Assembly: GCF_033568475.1 (NCBI RefSeq)
Contig: NC_133121.1
Coordinates: forward strand, 2,914,001-2,978,000
Source of the DNA: Henckelia pumila
Taxonomy: Eukaryota; Streptophyta; Magnoliopsida; Lamiales; Gesneriaceae
Length of the DNA stretch: 64,000 nt
Direction of reading: 5' to 3'
This document shows positions 21,672-32,485 of the stretch, piece after piece. The translations under genes were made by a program, and so were the position numbers. Each line of letters opens with the position of its first letter. Position 1 is the first letter of the stretch. The notes under the pieces are model-generated. The model searched no databases. It was given only the letters and a program-made list of their open reading frames with translations, and had not been told where the DNA came from.

Positions 21672-22599
21672 TAACCAAATACAAATTTTTAATAAATTAA
21701 CGCGCATCTCACAAGTATGTAGCTACGTCACCGACGCATATTGTCGTCACCTAGTATATAGCCCCCCAAAATTACGATCCTGGATCCGCCCCTGATATAG
21801 AGTATCTTTGAGTCTTCGTACTCCTGCTTCAATTTTTCTTTAAGCTTAGATTCAGCAACAAGATCAGCCCAAAGTGGATCTTTCATATGATCACCGCCCC
21901 CAAACTTCCATCTGGCCAAGTTGATGAGCATCGCCGCCATGCTCGAACTATAGTATTTATGTACCTTGGTAACTACATCGGCCAGCAAGGGATCATCCAG
22001 TCCGGAATATGTCCGAAAATCATTGTCGTTGTCAGGCAACGACCTCTGAATATATTTAAAGAGAAATGAGTGAGATTGATGAAGAAATAAAAAATGTACG
22101 TAGTATTTACATACATATATAATTAATATATATATAAAAGAATTAAATTTGATAGATCGATCGAGGGCAGTGGGAAAGAAAAATGAAGTCTTTTTCATAA
22201 TATATATATATAAATTAAACCTGATGACCAACAAGCTGGAGACGACGAGGGCCTTCGAATATTGCTCCATCTTTCAACTGCAAAGGCCCTAAACATCCAA
22301 CCATTTCATGATACGTAAACAACACAAGGAAAAATTTTAAAATATATATAGTAGAAAACAAGTGGATTAAAAACATGAGTACGTACTAGTTTTGTTATAG
22401 CTGGTGCATGGGTGACTCCGCCAGCGTTTGGGGAGATTAACGGCCATAATGGGATCAATCTTAGAAGGGATTCTGTCTTTGATCAATTGCTGAGGCTTCA
22501 TGAAGAAGCAGGACTGGGCGGCCGCCATTGGAAATTAAGGGATATGTGCTTTGATCATCTCCAGCCATGTGTCATTTTGATGAGGTCAGCAAGGTAACG

Positions 22600-23180
22600 T
22601 AATGGGGAGATTAGAAGCTGTGATCGTGAGTTCGGAAGCTTCGATCTGCTGGAAGGGGTGCTGGAAGGGGCACATGTCGAAAGCTCGTTACACGTGGAGC
22701 TTGGTGCCGATCGGAAGCTCCGATCTCAAGGATCAGAGGCTCCGATCGCTGCCTATAAATAGACCTTCCGAATTTCAGATTTTTCACACAAGTCCAACTT
22801 TCTCTATCGGTTTTAGGTGATTTCTAGGTGTTTTGGAGTATTTTCAGCCTTCTTAGACTTGGTTCGGAAGTTGGCAGGGTGCTCCGAGGTTGCGACAGAG
22901 AGGTGCCTAAGTTTTGAGGCAGTCGACATCAAAGAGCTGACAACGGACACATGTATAGCTTTAGCTCCTTATAGTAAATAGGAAATATGTTATAGATTAG
23001 TTAAGGATATTTTTAGAATAATGTTGTAGTGCATGAGTACTTTGCATTGTAGTGCAGATTGTAGGCTTGGACTTAGAGTTGGTCTAGCTTGCCTTAGTAT
23101 ATGAGGTACGAAAGTATTATTCGAGATATTTAGATTAATGAGTATGCATGTATTATGTGTTTGCACGTATTATATATATA
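22600..23180 (+). mobile_element. LTR-like fragment with core promoter (probably gypsy)
   Basis: A TATA box (tataaata at 22754-22761) follows short repeats of the type ggaagctccgatc (22638, 22711, 22738). A transcribed-leader-like region lies downstream. The composition is more GC-rich than the surroundings. Such Gly/Asp-codon-free, promoter-bearing segments near gypsy integrase remnants (23942-24208) are typical of solo or truncated LTRs. I could not find a paired LTR in the window. Confidence 0.4.
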
Positions 23181-23599
23181 AGGAGGCAACGTTTGCAGAG
23201 AAACTTCAGTTCGGGAAATCTTTCACTTACTTTCTCACTCAAAATAATATTACCACATTGCTTATGTTCTCTTTGATATTTTATTTTTTGGAAGTAAGAT
23301 ATTTTATTTTGTCCAGAGACTACACCTCTTGAGTATTTAGATTGTCCTCTATTGCAGGCACAACCAAGCGTTGGAGATGTAGTCAAGTGTTGCATTAAAA
23401 AAATTACATATTTTGGTGTCTTCGCGGAGGTAGGTAAAATATTACGTACTTGAAAACTGATATGTAATTCTTCTTCTTACAAGTTATGATATATTGTGAC
23501 AACGAATGCTTTGTGCAACAATTTTCTAAGCAAAATTGATTATGACAATTCATCTTCGACAACCGAGTATTTATTTACGAACAAAAATATGTTATAGGT

Positions 23600-24210
23600 A
23601 GAAGGTGTGCCTGCACTCATTCATCAATCTGAAGTCTCGTGGGATGCCACTTTGGATCCTGAATCATACTTTAAAGTAGGCCAGGTATTTTAAAAACATA
23701 TGGAATATATTTTCTGGTTGACATTATATTTGAACTGCTTATCCTGGACCAAATGTCTATAATTGTTTATAATGGTGGATTCAAAATATTTTAAATTGTA
23801 TATCAAGTTTCATGTTTCAATTGACATTCCACATAGGTTTACCATATTAGCGAACTAAGGAGACAATTGCTACTCAACTAATCCAACAGATTATGTCACA
23901 AATGTCCTTATGATGCTCTTATACTTTTATCTAATCCGTGTTGAAATTCATGAAAGAATATGTGAAAATCACCTAGCCGAAAGAGCTCTTGCGGGAAAAG
24001 AATTACACAAATATACTTCTAGCCAACGATAAAACAAGATGCTATCGAGTTAGCGAAACATCGTCACACATGTCAAGAGCATGTTAACTTTCATCACCCG
24101 CCGACTACAATCTTGCAGCCCCTAGAAAGTCTTTTACCGTTTGCTCAACAGGGAATGAATTTGATAGGTCCTTTTCCTCCTGCTTTCGGACAAAAAAAAT
24201 TTCCGATAAT
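23600..24210 (+). mobile_element. Decayed Ty3/gypsy pol fragment (integrase zinc finger)
   Basis: About 23942-23998 encodes HERICENHLAERALAGK, which matches the H-x-H half of the HHCC zinc finger of gypsy integrase. After a frame break, about 24075-24205 encodes CQEHVNFHHPPTTILQPLES, then PFAQQGMNLIGPFPPAFGQK. This is the Cys half and the start of the integrase core. Stops and frame changes separate the parts and the core is cut off at about 24210. An upstream piece (23600-23680) may belong to the same element. It is non-functional. Confidence 0.7.
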
Positions 24211-27200
24211 AATATTGTGATTAAAGTTAAACATTATGACATTAATTGTTTAATATATATATATAATATAAAATATCAATATATTAGTTTCTAGTAAAGA
24301 AGCTTCAACCCAAATTAAACGGCATTATTAGTTTTTTGCACCTATTGAAATTATACTATAAAAAACTAATGTATGTTATACGTATTTAAAATATTTATCT
24401 AAATATGATCATTTTGTTATTAATGGTAAATTTTAAAATAAAGATAAAGATTAGATTTGAATTTTAAAAATATAGATAAAAATAAATTTGAATATTTAAA
24501 AGAAACAGTTTTATAGGAAAACAAACAAAATTCCTCTACGATGTCAGGAGTTTGATTTTTTCTGCCACAATTTTTTTGGACTAGTTTGTCGCACAAAACT
24601 TATCTAGTGCGGTTTACTTGACTAACATAGTTTGTAGACTATTACGTTAATTTGAGAATTTCAGTGCGCAGCAAAAAATATTAGTTGCAGGTTTTCCACG
24701 TGATAAAAAATATATTCTACAAAGTTATATAACTATGTATAATTACAAATTTAAATAAAATTTCAATTCAATTAAAAATTAGTTAGTATAAAAAGTTTGC
24801 CGTTTCATTTACAATTAAGATTTCGTTTAGTTGAAGAAGCCAATAAGAAAAAAAGCAATATATATTTTTTTGGAAAAGTCACTTTTATTAAATTTTGTTG
24901 CATTTAGTTACAAAAGGCGTTTAAAAAACAATAATTAAAAAGAGCTATGAATTATAATTTTTGGGATTTTTGTTTATAAATACATTTAAAATTTTAAATA
25001 ACAATATTTTTTCAACATTTATCAAAACAATAATATCGCTTTTAATAAAAATATTTTTTAAGAAACGAACTTGCTCCTTTTTAAATCTAAAATTTCGACC
25101 TTCTTGGATTTTTTTACTTCTGACTATAATTAAATTTTAAATAAAAACATTTATTCAACTTTATACTCAAACACCGATATCACATCTACTTTTTAAAATA
25201 AAATTATTTAAAAAAGCTCCACTTATTTAAATTATTTTTTTAACTTACTGTGTTAATAGATATGCATGTAATATATGTAAGCCCAACACGCTTGTATCAA
25301 TTGGGCGGGCCTCGTTTTTTAGAAAATAGTAATGAAGAAAAGACTAAGACATGTCAACTCTGATAATTAATGAAAACCAAAAGCTATCTCCATAAATATC
25401 TAGACCAAATTAAATTAAAATTTACCGGCAATAGAAATGGACTCGTCCACTTATTATCAAAGTTCAAAAAACACGAAACGCGACTAAATTTTGATATCAA
25501 ATTTCAAGTTTTTAGTTTTATAAGTTTAAGTGTGCTTAATATTTTAAGTTTTATTAAAATTTTAATTATCTATTACCAATATATATGCTAAATAACATAC
25601 ATATATAATAAATTTAATAGTAACACACAATTTTTCAAATTTTTGAAAGCACAAAAATATCAAAATTATAATTTTTAGTAATGTCTATAGCTAGACCACA
25701 TAAAAAAATTTAAATATTACCCAAAATACAAGAATTTTGAAGAAAAAAATTTTGAAAAATATATGACCCAATGTATTTATTTGATTTTGAAGAAAATTAT
25801 TTTATTTTGAGATTTTTAAATTGATATAATTTATTTTTAAAAAATAAAAAAATAATTTATTTTTAAAAAATCACGTTTAAACACATTTAACGTGGTCAAC
25901 TTAAAGTTAACTTTTTTTTTCTTTTTACTCAAAACTTAGCGTGTTCATCACGTTTCACGTTTAATCCCGTTTAATTTTTTATTTTAAAAAAAGAAAAATG
26001 GTTATTACTATTATTGATTTTAAAAAAAAAAGACTTAATAAAATATCTGATCAAATAGACTGTTAAAGACAATTTTTACATAATTAGAACGAACACATCA
26101 CAATTATATATTATTATTATCAGAATAATTAAGATGATATTTACTCTTCTAATTTTAAAAAGAGTTTATCAGAAAGTTAATAGTCACATGTTTACAATTA
26201 AAAGAGGGGAAATTGAAATTGAAATTTAAAGAGAGTAAAAGTCTAAAACATCGATATTGTACATTGATCGAGTATTTAACGCGACACATCAAGTGTCCAA
26301 TGTTAAGGTATGCAATTTTATTTATTAAAACGTTTTTAATTTTTATTAAATTAAATAGATCAAATAGAAGCGTGGTGTACTGTAGCTAGTTATATATGTA
26401 ACTTTAGTTGTATAGGCTGCTGGCCATTGCTATTTTTGGGGACCTATAATCAAACCTATACAAATGCAATCTTTTGGGAACAAGCAAACGTATGTGCCGA
26501 GAAACGTGCCATATAGGTGTGCAGAATGTGTCCTGCGGTTTTTTTTTTTTAATTATAATAAAGTTCAAACCCTTTTTATTTTGTGTGAAAATATACAAAT
26601 GCAATCTTTTGGGAAACCACTTAAAGTTGGTATTGTAAACTATGTTATCAGACTTTTTGGCCTCCTTAATTTGGAGTTTATTATGCTTAAAATTTTTCTT
26701 AGATTGCGCAGTAGAAATTGGGGAAATTGAAAATTACAACTACTTGTGCTAGACGTAATAAGTTTCCACTTCAGGAATAGGCTGTGTCCTTGATCCTCGC
26801 ACTTAATTATGAATTAGTTGCATAACAGTATGTTTTTCCTAGAACTTACTAATGAATCAAAGATATGTTATAAATTTAGCACTAGCTTTCATCAAGCAGC
26901 ATTTTACTTTTACTTAACATGTAAGATAGTATATGCACATGCAAAAAGGGGAATTATAAATAAAAAAAAAACACACGGGCCGACCAATTTTATTCACAAT
27001 TGACAGAAAAATAGCGAAATAAATAATCAATTTTTTTTTATAAAAAAAAGCATGAACAAAATAAATATATATATATATAGGACAACCCAAAGAAATAATA
27101 ATTAATAACATAACAATATCTTCATTATTATGCATCACTAAAGTGTGACCACAAATTTATGGTATACCAAACACCTCCCCAAAACAAACAAACCGAAACA

Positions 27201-27272
27201 CAAAAAAGGTGAAAAAAGAAAATCTAAATAAAAATAAAAATTAAAGTACCAATACTGCAATTGACGATCGTT
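24211..27272. other. AT-rich intergenic DNA
   Basis: About 3 kb of strongly AT-rich sequence without recognisable genes. Homopolymer runs are frequent. A 24-bp phrase (acaaatgcaatcttttgggaa) occurs at 26460 and again at 26594. Confidence 0.45.
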
Positions 27273-27533
27273 TCAACTCCTGCAACGAGTGATGGCGCTG
27301 CATCCGCGGGAGTATGGATTAGCCTGTGCGCCGGGGCGGCAGTTGTAGTAAGAGGCGCCGCGGCGAGAGCAGGGCACATTGTCCCTCTTGCAGCGCACCA
27401 TAGCTGATGTAGTTGCGTGTGAGTAAGTTCCGTCGGTTGGACTCCAAATCCAACTCGGATTCCTCATCTTCTTCGAAGAGGCACTCGGCTACCGTCCCAT
27501 TGCAGTCGGATCTCATCGTCGGCACCATCTACA
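27273..27533 (-). pseudogene. RALF (rapid alkalinisation factor) peptide gene, truncated and frameshifted
   Basis: The minus strand encodes the back half of a RALF precursor. It has an acidic propeptide (EEDEESELDLES), the S1P-type processing site RRNL, the receptor-binding YISY motif followed by GALQ, then DNVPCSRRGASYYNCRPGAQ and ANPYSRGCSAITRCRS. All four disulphide cysteines of the mature peptide are present. YISYGALQ and RDNVPC lie in different frames, so a single-base loss (or its equivalent) sits near 27395. The signal peptide is missing, because a dispersed repeat begins at 27536, right at the end of the homology. RALFs are secreted ligands of FERONIA-family receptor kinases that raise apoplastic pH. 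This copy should not be secreted or processed. A sequencing error could explain the frameshift, but not the missing signal peptide. Confidence 0.85.
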
Positions 27534-27535
27534 CT

Positions 27536-27656
27536 AGGGGTGCAAACGAATCGAATCGAGCCGAATAATGGTAAAATTTTAAGGCTCGAATTCGGCTCGA
27601 TAAGAGTATATTCGAGTTCGAGCTCGATTCGAAGTTCGATAATTTCAAATATTTTG
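27536..27656. mobile_element. Truncated dispersed repeat (AGGGGTGCAAACGAATCGA type)
   Basis: It begins aggggtgcaaacgaatcgaa and continues with tcgaattcggctcgat-type words common to plant hAT-like repeats. It stops at about 27656 where a new LTR-like sequence begins. It marks the lost 5' end of the RALF gene. Confidence 0.55.
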
Positions 27657-28971
27657 TGTAACGCCCCAAAAATTATTTACTGAATCAATTAACAATTAAA
27701 ATAATTATGGAGTTGATAAAATAATTATTATCGCTAATGAGTATAGAGTGTATTTACAAAATACACGTGTCAGTTAATCAATGAATTTGACTCTTTCTGG
27801 ATATCTGATATTTTTGGCATTTTGAAATAATTATTGAGATATTGAAATAAAAATAATTATTTATGCTGGATAAATTGATTTGGAAGAATATTTGACCGAG
27901 TTGACTGGTCAGAGTCTAAGTTGGACTTTTATTTAATTTGAAAAATTATGAGTTCAATTGACTAGTCAAAGTCAATAATTTCAGATAATGATGTTAATAG
28001 ATTTTGGGTTTGTGTACCAGAAAAATATCAGATTGAGTATTAATTTTACCAATTGTGTATCAAATAAATTATTCCGAGATCCGAAAATATCGGGTTACTA
28101 TAAATAGAAAAACTCACACTGAGAAAACACGGATCAAGATTTTTTCCCAATTTTTCCCTTTTTCTCGACTTTACTGTAGCAGCCGTCGTTTTTTATTTTT
28201 CCAGCCGTTCACTGGAGACCTGATCGAAAATCTGATCGGTCACTTTGTAGCAAACATCAAGACAAAGCTATTGGTGTAAAAAAATTGATGATCGGACGGT
28301 TGGATCGCTGGAAAATCGACGTAGAACAGACGAAATTCGCGCAGGTACTATTCATCATCTTCTTCGTCGGAAAGTTCGCGATTCGAGCCCGTTTTTGTTG
28401 GTTTTAAGGCTATTAATCAATGCTATGAGGTGTGTAGAACATTTCCCAACCATAACCCGTTGGTTTTAGACCATTTCAGGCCAAGATCGGAGCTCAAAGA
28501 CTTCGCCGGCGCCGCCCTGTTTTTCTCCGATCTACGGCGCGTCGGAGCTTTGTTCCGGGCGTGGCTTAGATGGTTGAGATTGTCTTGTCAAGCTCTACAA
28601 CCCTGCCAAATTTCATAATTTTTGGAGAAGTTTTGCATCGCCGCCGCCGAACCGCCGCGTCGCCGCCATCTTCTCCGGCGAGCCACCGGATTTCGACATG
28701 TTACCCAATTTTGATCGTCTCGACGTGATGAATTCAAATATTCAAGTTTCGAGTTGAGATTCAAAACCGTGAAGCGGTGAGAACACAATAAAGTTTACAA
28801 TTTAGCGATCAAAGTTTACTAGAGTTGACCAAAGTTGACTTTTTGTATATTATGTGATTTTTCGCAGATTGGAAGTCAGTCGAGGATAATTAGAGGTAGA
28901 AATCAGCAGTCTAGGGATTTGAGCTTTTCCAGATTTGGAAAGGTATGAGCTTATGTTGATTTCTACCTCTA
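27657..28971 (+). mobile_element. Gypsy-type LTR-like segment, truncated by the copia element
   Basis: It starts with tgtaacgccccaaaaatta, a start seen in many plant gypsy LTRs. It contains gttgactggtcag-type words and a TATA box (tataaata at 28099-28106). Downstream is a GC-richer transcribed-looking region (28150-28700), and another gttgaccaaagttgact occurs at 28826. No pol sequence follows; the copia LTR begins at 28972. It is probably a solo or partial LTR. Confidence 0.45.
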
Positions 28972-28974
28972 ATT
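28888..28974. repeat. Perfect 18-bp inverted repeat at the copia boundary
   Basis: aattagaggtagaaatca (28888-28905) is the exact reverse complement of 28957-28974. The loop is 51 bases. The right arm runs two or three bases into the copia LTR. Confidence 0.9.
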
Positions 28975-29381
28975 ATGTAAGCAATGATGTATTTGTTTTT
29001 TGTTTTCTACCCCAAACTTCACCTATAAATACCCATCCATCCATTCTTCATTTCTCAAACACACCAAAACACAAAATCCTCTCTTCTATAAACTCAAAGT
29101 ATATAAGTGTTTTAGAGGATTTAGTGTGATATTTCTTAAAGAGTGTTTATCTTTGGAAGGAATAGGATTAGTTGTGAGAAAGTGATTTTGTAATCTCAAT
29201 TATCTTGTCTTATTTGCCATCAATAAAGAAGTTATCTCTTTGAGTGTTGAGTGGACGTAGCCCAATTGGGTGAACCACTATAAATATCGGTGTCCATCTT
29301 GTTCGAGTTGTTGATTATTTACTTGTAATATTTCGTTGCGATGTTACCTCAAGTTTATGCTATTCATTGATATCCCCAACA
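28972..29381 (+). repeat. 5' LTR of the copia element
   Basis: It matches 31881-32288. Homology begins attatgtaagcaatgatg and ends atatccccaaca. The LTR may begin a few bases further upstream in the intact element; the shared part is given. Confidence 0.9.
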
Positions 29382-29383
29382 AC

Positions 29384-29395
29384 TGGTATCAGAGC
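29384..29395 (+). other. Primer-binding site, tRNA-iMet type
   Basis: tggtatcagagc, two bases after the LTR end, is the standard plant copia primer site complementary to the 3' end of initiator tRNA-Met. Confidence 0.9.
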
Positions 29396-29651
29396 AAGGT
29401 TTTCAAATACTATTGAAAGTTCTCGTATGCTCTGTGGTTGCAGCTGAGTCTGACCTTCCACATCAGAAAAGACTTTCAAGATAGTATTACGAAAGCGAGG
29501 TTCTCAAATACTATAGGAAGTTCTCGTATGCTCTGTGGTTGCAGCTTAGTATGAACTTCCACATCAGAAAAGGCTTTCTATACAGTATTAGGGAAGTAAC
29601 TCTTTTGTGTTCGTGCTTAACGAATTAATTCGTTGGTAGCAGTCATAAAAG

Positions 29652-31769
29652 ATGGAGGTACGTACAAGTAAGATGATTAATCTTAATGGCTCCAACTATC
29701 AACTTTGGAAGATTAAAATGAAAGATCTTCTGTTTGTCACCAAGATGCATCTACCGGTGTTCAGCGAGTCTAAACCAGATGATAAATCAGATGCCGACTG
29801 GACCTTTGAGCACGAACAAGTCTGCGGTTATATCAGACAATTTGTCGATGATAACGTGTACAATCATATTTGTAATGAGACTCATGCTCGTACACTTTGG
29901 ATAAAGTTGGAGACATTATATGCCTCCAAAAGCGGCAACAATAAATTGTTCTACCTGACAAAGGTAGTTCAGGTTTGATACAAAGAAGGAACTCTAGTTG
30001 CAGATCATCTGAACGAAATTCAAGGGTTCGTGCAGCAGTTATCAAGTATGGGCATAAAACTTGATGACGAGGTGATTGCCCTGCTTGTGCTAGCTTCATT
30101 ACCAGAGTCGTGGGAGACATTGAAGATATCACTCACGAACACAGCCCCAGGTGGAGTTGAGAGCATGGACTTCATCAAGAGTGGCATTTTGAATGAAGAA
30201 ATGAGGCGGAGATCCCAGGGAGCTTCTAACTCACAGTCAGATGTTCTGGCTGCGGATTCAAGGGGGAGAAGCAAGTTCAAAGGAAGCACACATCAGAAGC
30301 CAAGGAGGAGTAAATCCTCGGGGAGATACGCCCACATAAAGTGTCATCGCTGTGGAGAAAAGGGGCATATTAAGAAATATTGTCCACAATCGAAGGACAA
30401 AAAGAAACATGAATCCAGTGATGAACAAACAAACACCATTTATGAATTCAATGTCGTTCATGAGGCGAAACAGTAGTCGGTAAATCTGGCAACTCAAGAG
30501 ACCACCTGAATAATCGACAGTGGAGCAACCGTCCACGTCACATCTCGAAGGAAATACTTTGCATCTTACACACAAGGGGATTATGGTGTGTTCAGGATGG
30601 GGAACAACGACATATCTAAAGTCGTTGGAAAAGGAGATGTGAACTTGACTACCATGGATGGTTCTACACTGATTCTGAAAGACGTCAGATATGTGCCAGA
30701 TAAGCGCCTGAGTCTGATATCAGTCGAAAGACTCGATGAGGAAGGTTTCTGCACCACCTTCCGAAACGGGGTATGCAAGATTTCAAAAGGATCACTTGTT
30801 GTAGCAAAAGGATTAAAGATGTCGAAGCTATACGTAGTACAAGAGAAACATTCTGAGAGCATGTACTACACAACATAAGAAAACTCAACAGAATTGTGGC
30901 ACCGACGTCTTGGCCACATAAGTGAAAAGAATCTTACACGCCTTGTGAGAAATCAAGTTTTACCCGGTATAAATCATGTTCATATGAAACAATGCATTAA
31001 CTGCTTAACCGGAAAATAGAACAGGATATCATTCAAGAGTTCACCTCCTAGCAGAGCGGATAAAATCTTAGATTTGGTGCACTCAGATCTTGAATGGTGG
31101 CCTTCAACAGTCAATCCACAACGAGTTGAAGATGATGTGCAGAATGAACAGGAGGAAATTCAACCTGAGGTTAGATCATCAAATGATGATGATCGTGCTC
31201 ACATTGATCCACCAGCAGAGAGTTCTCGTGGTTTCATGACCACACGTTCTGGATGAGTCGTGCGATCCTCAACCAGATATTTCCCAAATGAATATATTCT
31301 GCTAAGTGACGGGGGAGAACCAGAGAGCTTCCAAGAAGTTATTACCAGTGAACACAAGGATAATTGGATGGAAGCCATGAAAGATGAAATGCAATCTTTG
31401 CATGAAAATGATACGTTTGAGCTGGTGATTTTGCCGAAAGGCAAGAAAGCTTTGAAAAATAAGTGGGTGTTCAAGTTGAAGCACGAAGAACACAGTAGTC
31501 AACCAAGATTCAAAGCGAGGATTGTCGTCAAAGGTTTCGGGCATAAACATGGGGTCGACTTTGACGAAATATTTTCACCTGTGGTGAAAATGACTTCCAT
31601 CCGGATTGTGCTAGGGTTAGCAGCTGAGCATAATTTGGAGGTGGAACAAATGGATGTCAAGACCACATTCCTTCATGGGGATTTGGAGGAAGAGATCTAC
31701 ATGGAGCAACCAAAGGGTTTTGCAGAGGAGGGGAAAGAGGATCTTGTCTGCAGATTGAAAAAGAGTCTA
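29652..31769 (+). pseudogene. copia gag-pol polyprotein remnant, one frame with six internal stops
   Basis: A single frame from ATG 29652 to 31769 carries, in order: gag ([19 protein letters not shown]), a CCHC zinc knuckle (C-HRC-GEKGH-IKKYC, about 30339-30380), and the protease motif DSGA (30513). Then come the GAG-pre-integrase motif (LWHRRLGH), the first integrase aspartate (LVHSDL, about 31080) and the RT start (WMEAMKDEMQSL, KNKWVFKLK, VKMTSIRIVLGLA, MDVKTTFLHGDLEEEIYMEQ). In-frame stops lie at 29976, 30474, 30507, 30876, 31017 and 31254. No frameshift occurs before 31769. The integrase core is deleted in frame near 31095, and RT is cut after its first third. It is inactive. Confidence 0.9.
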
Positions 31770-31880
31770 TAAGTCTTAAGCAAGCACCGAGACAATGTTA
31801 AGCATCAAGCACATTATGACACATGCTTGACAAGTGAGCAACACATGCATGGTTGAGTTGTTCAAATAATTATTGAGTTT

Positions 31881-32288
31881 ATTATGTAAGCAATGATGTA
31901 TTTGTTTTTTGTTTTCTACCCCAAACTTCACCTATAAATACTCATCCATTCTTCATTTCTCAAACACACCAAAACACAAAATCCTCTCTTCTATAAACTA
32001 AAAGTATAGAAGTGTTTTAGAGGATTTGGTGTGATATTTCTTAAAGAGTGTTTATCCTTGGAAGGAATAGGATTAGTTGTGAGAAAGTGAGTTTGTAATC
32101 TCAATTCTCTTGTCTTCTTTGTCATCAATAAAGAAGTGATCTCTTTGAGTGTTGAGTGGACGTAGCCCAATTGGGTGAACCACTATAAATATCGGTGTCC
32201 ATCTTGTTCGAGTTGTTGATTATTTACTTGTAATATTTCGTTGCGATGTTACCTCTCAAGTTTATGTTATTCGTTGATATCCCCAACA
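31881..32288 (+). repeat. 3' LTR of the copia element
   Basis: 408 bp. It matches the 5' LTR with about 12 substitutions, one 4-base deletion (ccat) and one 2-base insertion. Confidence 0.9.
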
Positions 32289-32485
32289 AGAGCATCTCCA
32301 ACCATCCTCCATTTTGGAGGATTTCTCCAAAATGGCTTCCAACCATCCTCTATTTGCATACTCCATTTTGGAGGATGCTACAGTGATCCTCCATATTTGG
32401 AGGATCACTGTTCAAATAGAGGAAGGATTTGGAGGATGACATATTTACGAAAATATCATCCTCCAAAATTATTTTTTATTCCTTT
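32289..32485. mobile_element. MITE-like palindromic repeat (GAGCATCTCCAACCATCC)
   Basis: It begins gagcatctccaaccatcctc right after the copia LTR. It contains many copies of ctccattttggagg / cctccaaaat in both orientations, so it can fold on itself. This end sequence is common in dispersed plant MITEs. The right end is not defined. Confidence 0.5.

Larger units (their letters stand above)
20881..21794. mobile_element. Non-autonomous hAT element, 914 bp, perfect 8-bp target duplication
   Basis: The left end cagaggcggatc and the right end gatccgcccctg form an inverted repeat with one mismatch. The octamer atatagag stands on both sides (20873-20880 and 21795-21802), as expected for hAT insertion. 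G/C-rich subterminal blocks (ggggggccatggcccccccc; gccccccaaaattacgatcc) surround an AT-rich core. The core has an (ATT)n(TA)n run and a tRNA-like promoter segment near 20986-21045. There is no transposase frame. Confidence 0.9.
20740..22290 (-). pseudogene. Uncharacterised gene, copy 2, split by a hAT insertion
   Basis: On the minus strand, a probable internal exon at about 22278-22221 (LKDGAIFEGPRRLQLVGHQ) ends at a CAG|GTTTAA donor. After an AG acceptor near 22047 the next exon reads RSLPDNDNDFRTYSGLDDPL, LADVVTKVHKYY, WKFGGGDHMKDPLWADL and EKLKQEYEDSK. The reading then runs into the 914-bp element at 20881-21794. Beyond it (20880-20740) the sequence resumes with homology to the end of copy 1 (VTKWLKKY). 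The host exon was therefore broken by the insertion. The function is unknown. Confidence 0.5.
28972..32288 (+). mobile_element. Ty1/copia retrotransposon, internally deleted
   Basis: LTRs 28972-29381 (410 bp) and 31881-32288 (408 bp) differ by about 12 substitutions and two small indels (hand count, about 3%). The 5' LTR has TATA boxes (tataaata at 29024). The primer-binding site tggtatcagagc follows at 29384-29395. Between them lie gag, protease, part of integrase and the first part of reverse transcriptase. The integrase core, the YVDD part of RT and RNase H are missing. No typical purine tract precedes the 3' LTR and no target duplication is seen, so the element has also been rearranged at its 3' side. 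It is non-autonomous. Confidence 0.9.

Noticed and set aside
22412-22597. 61-codon plus-strand frame before the LTR-like fragment
   Set aside because: GC-richer than its surroundings but not recognisable on either strand. It may be the edge of the uncharacterised gene or of the LTR element.
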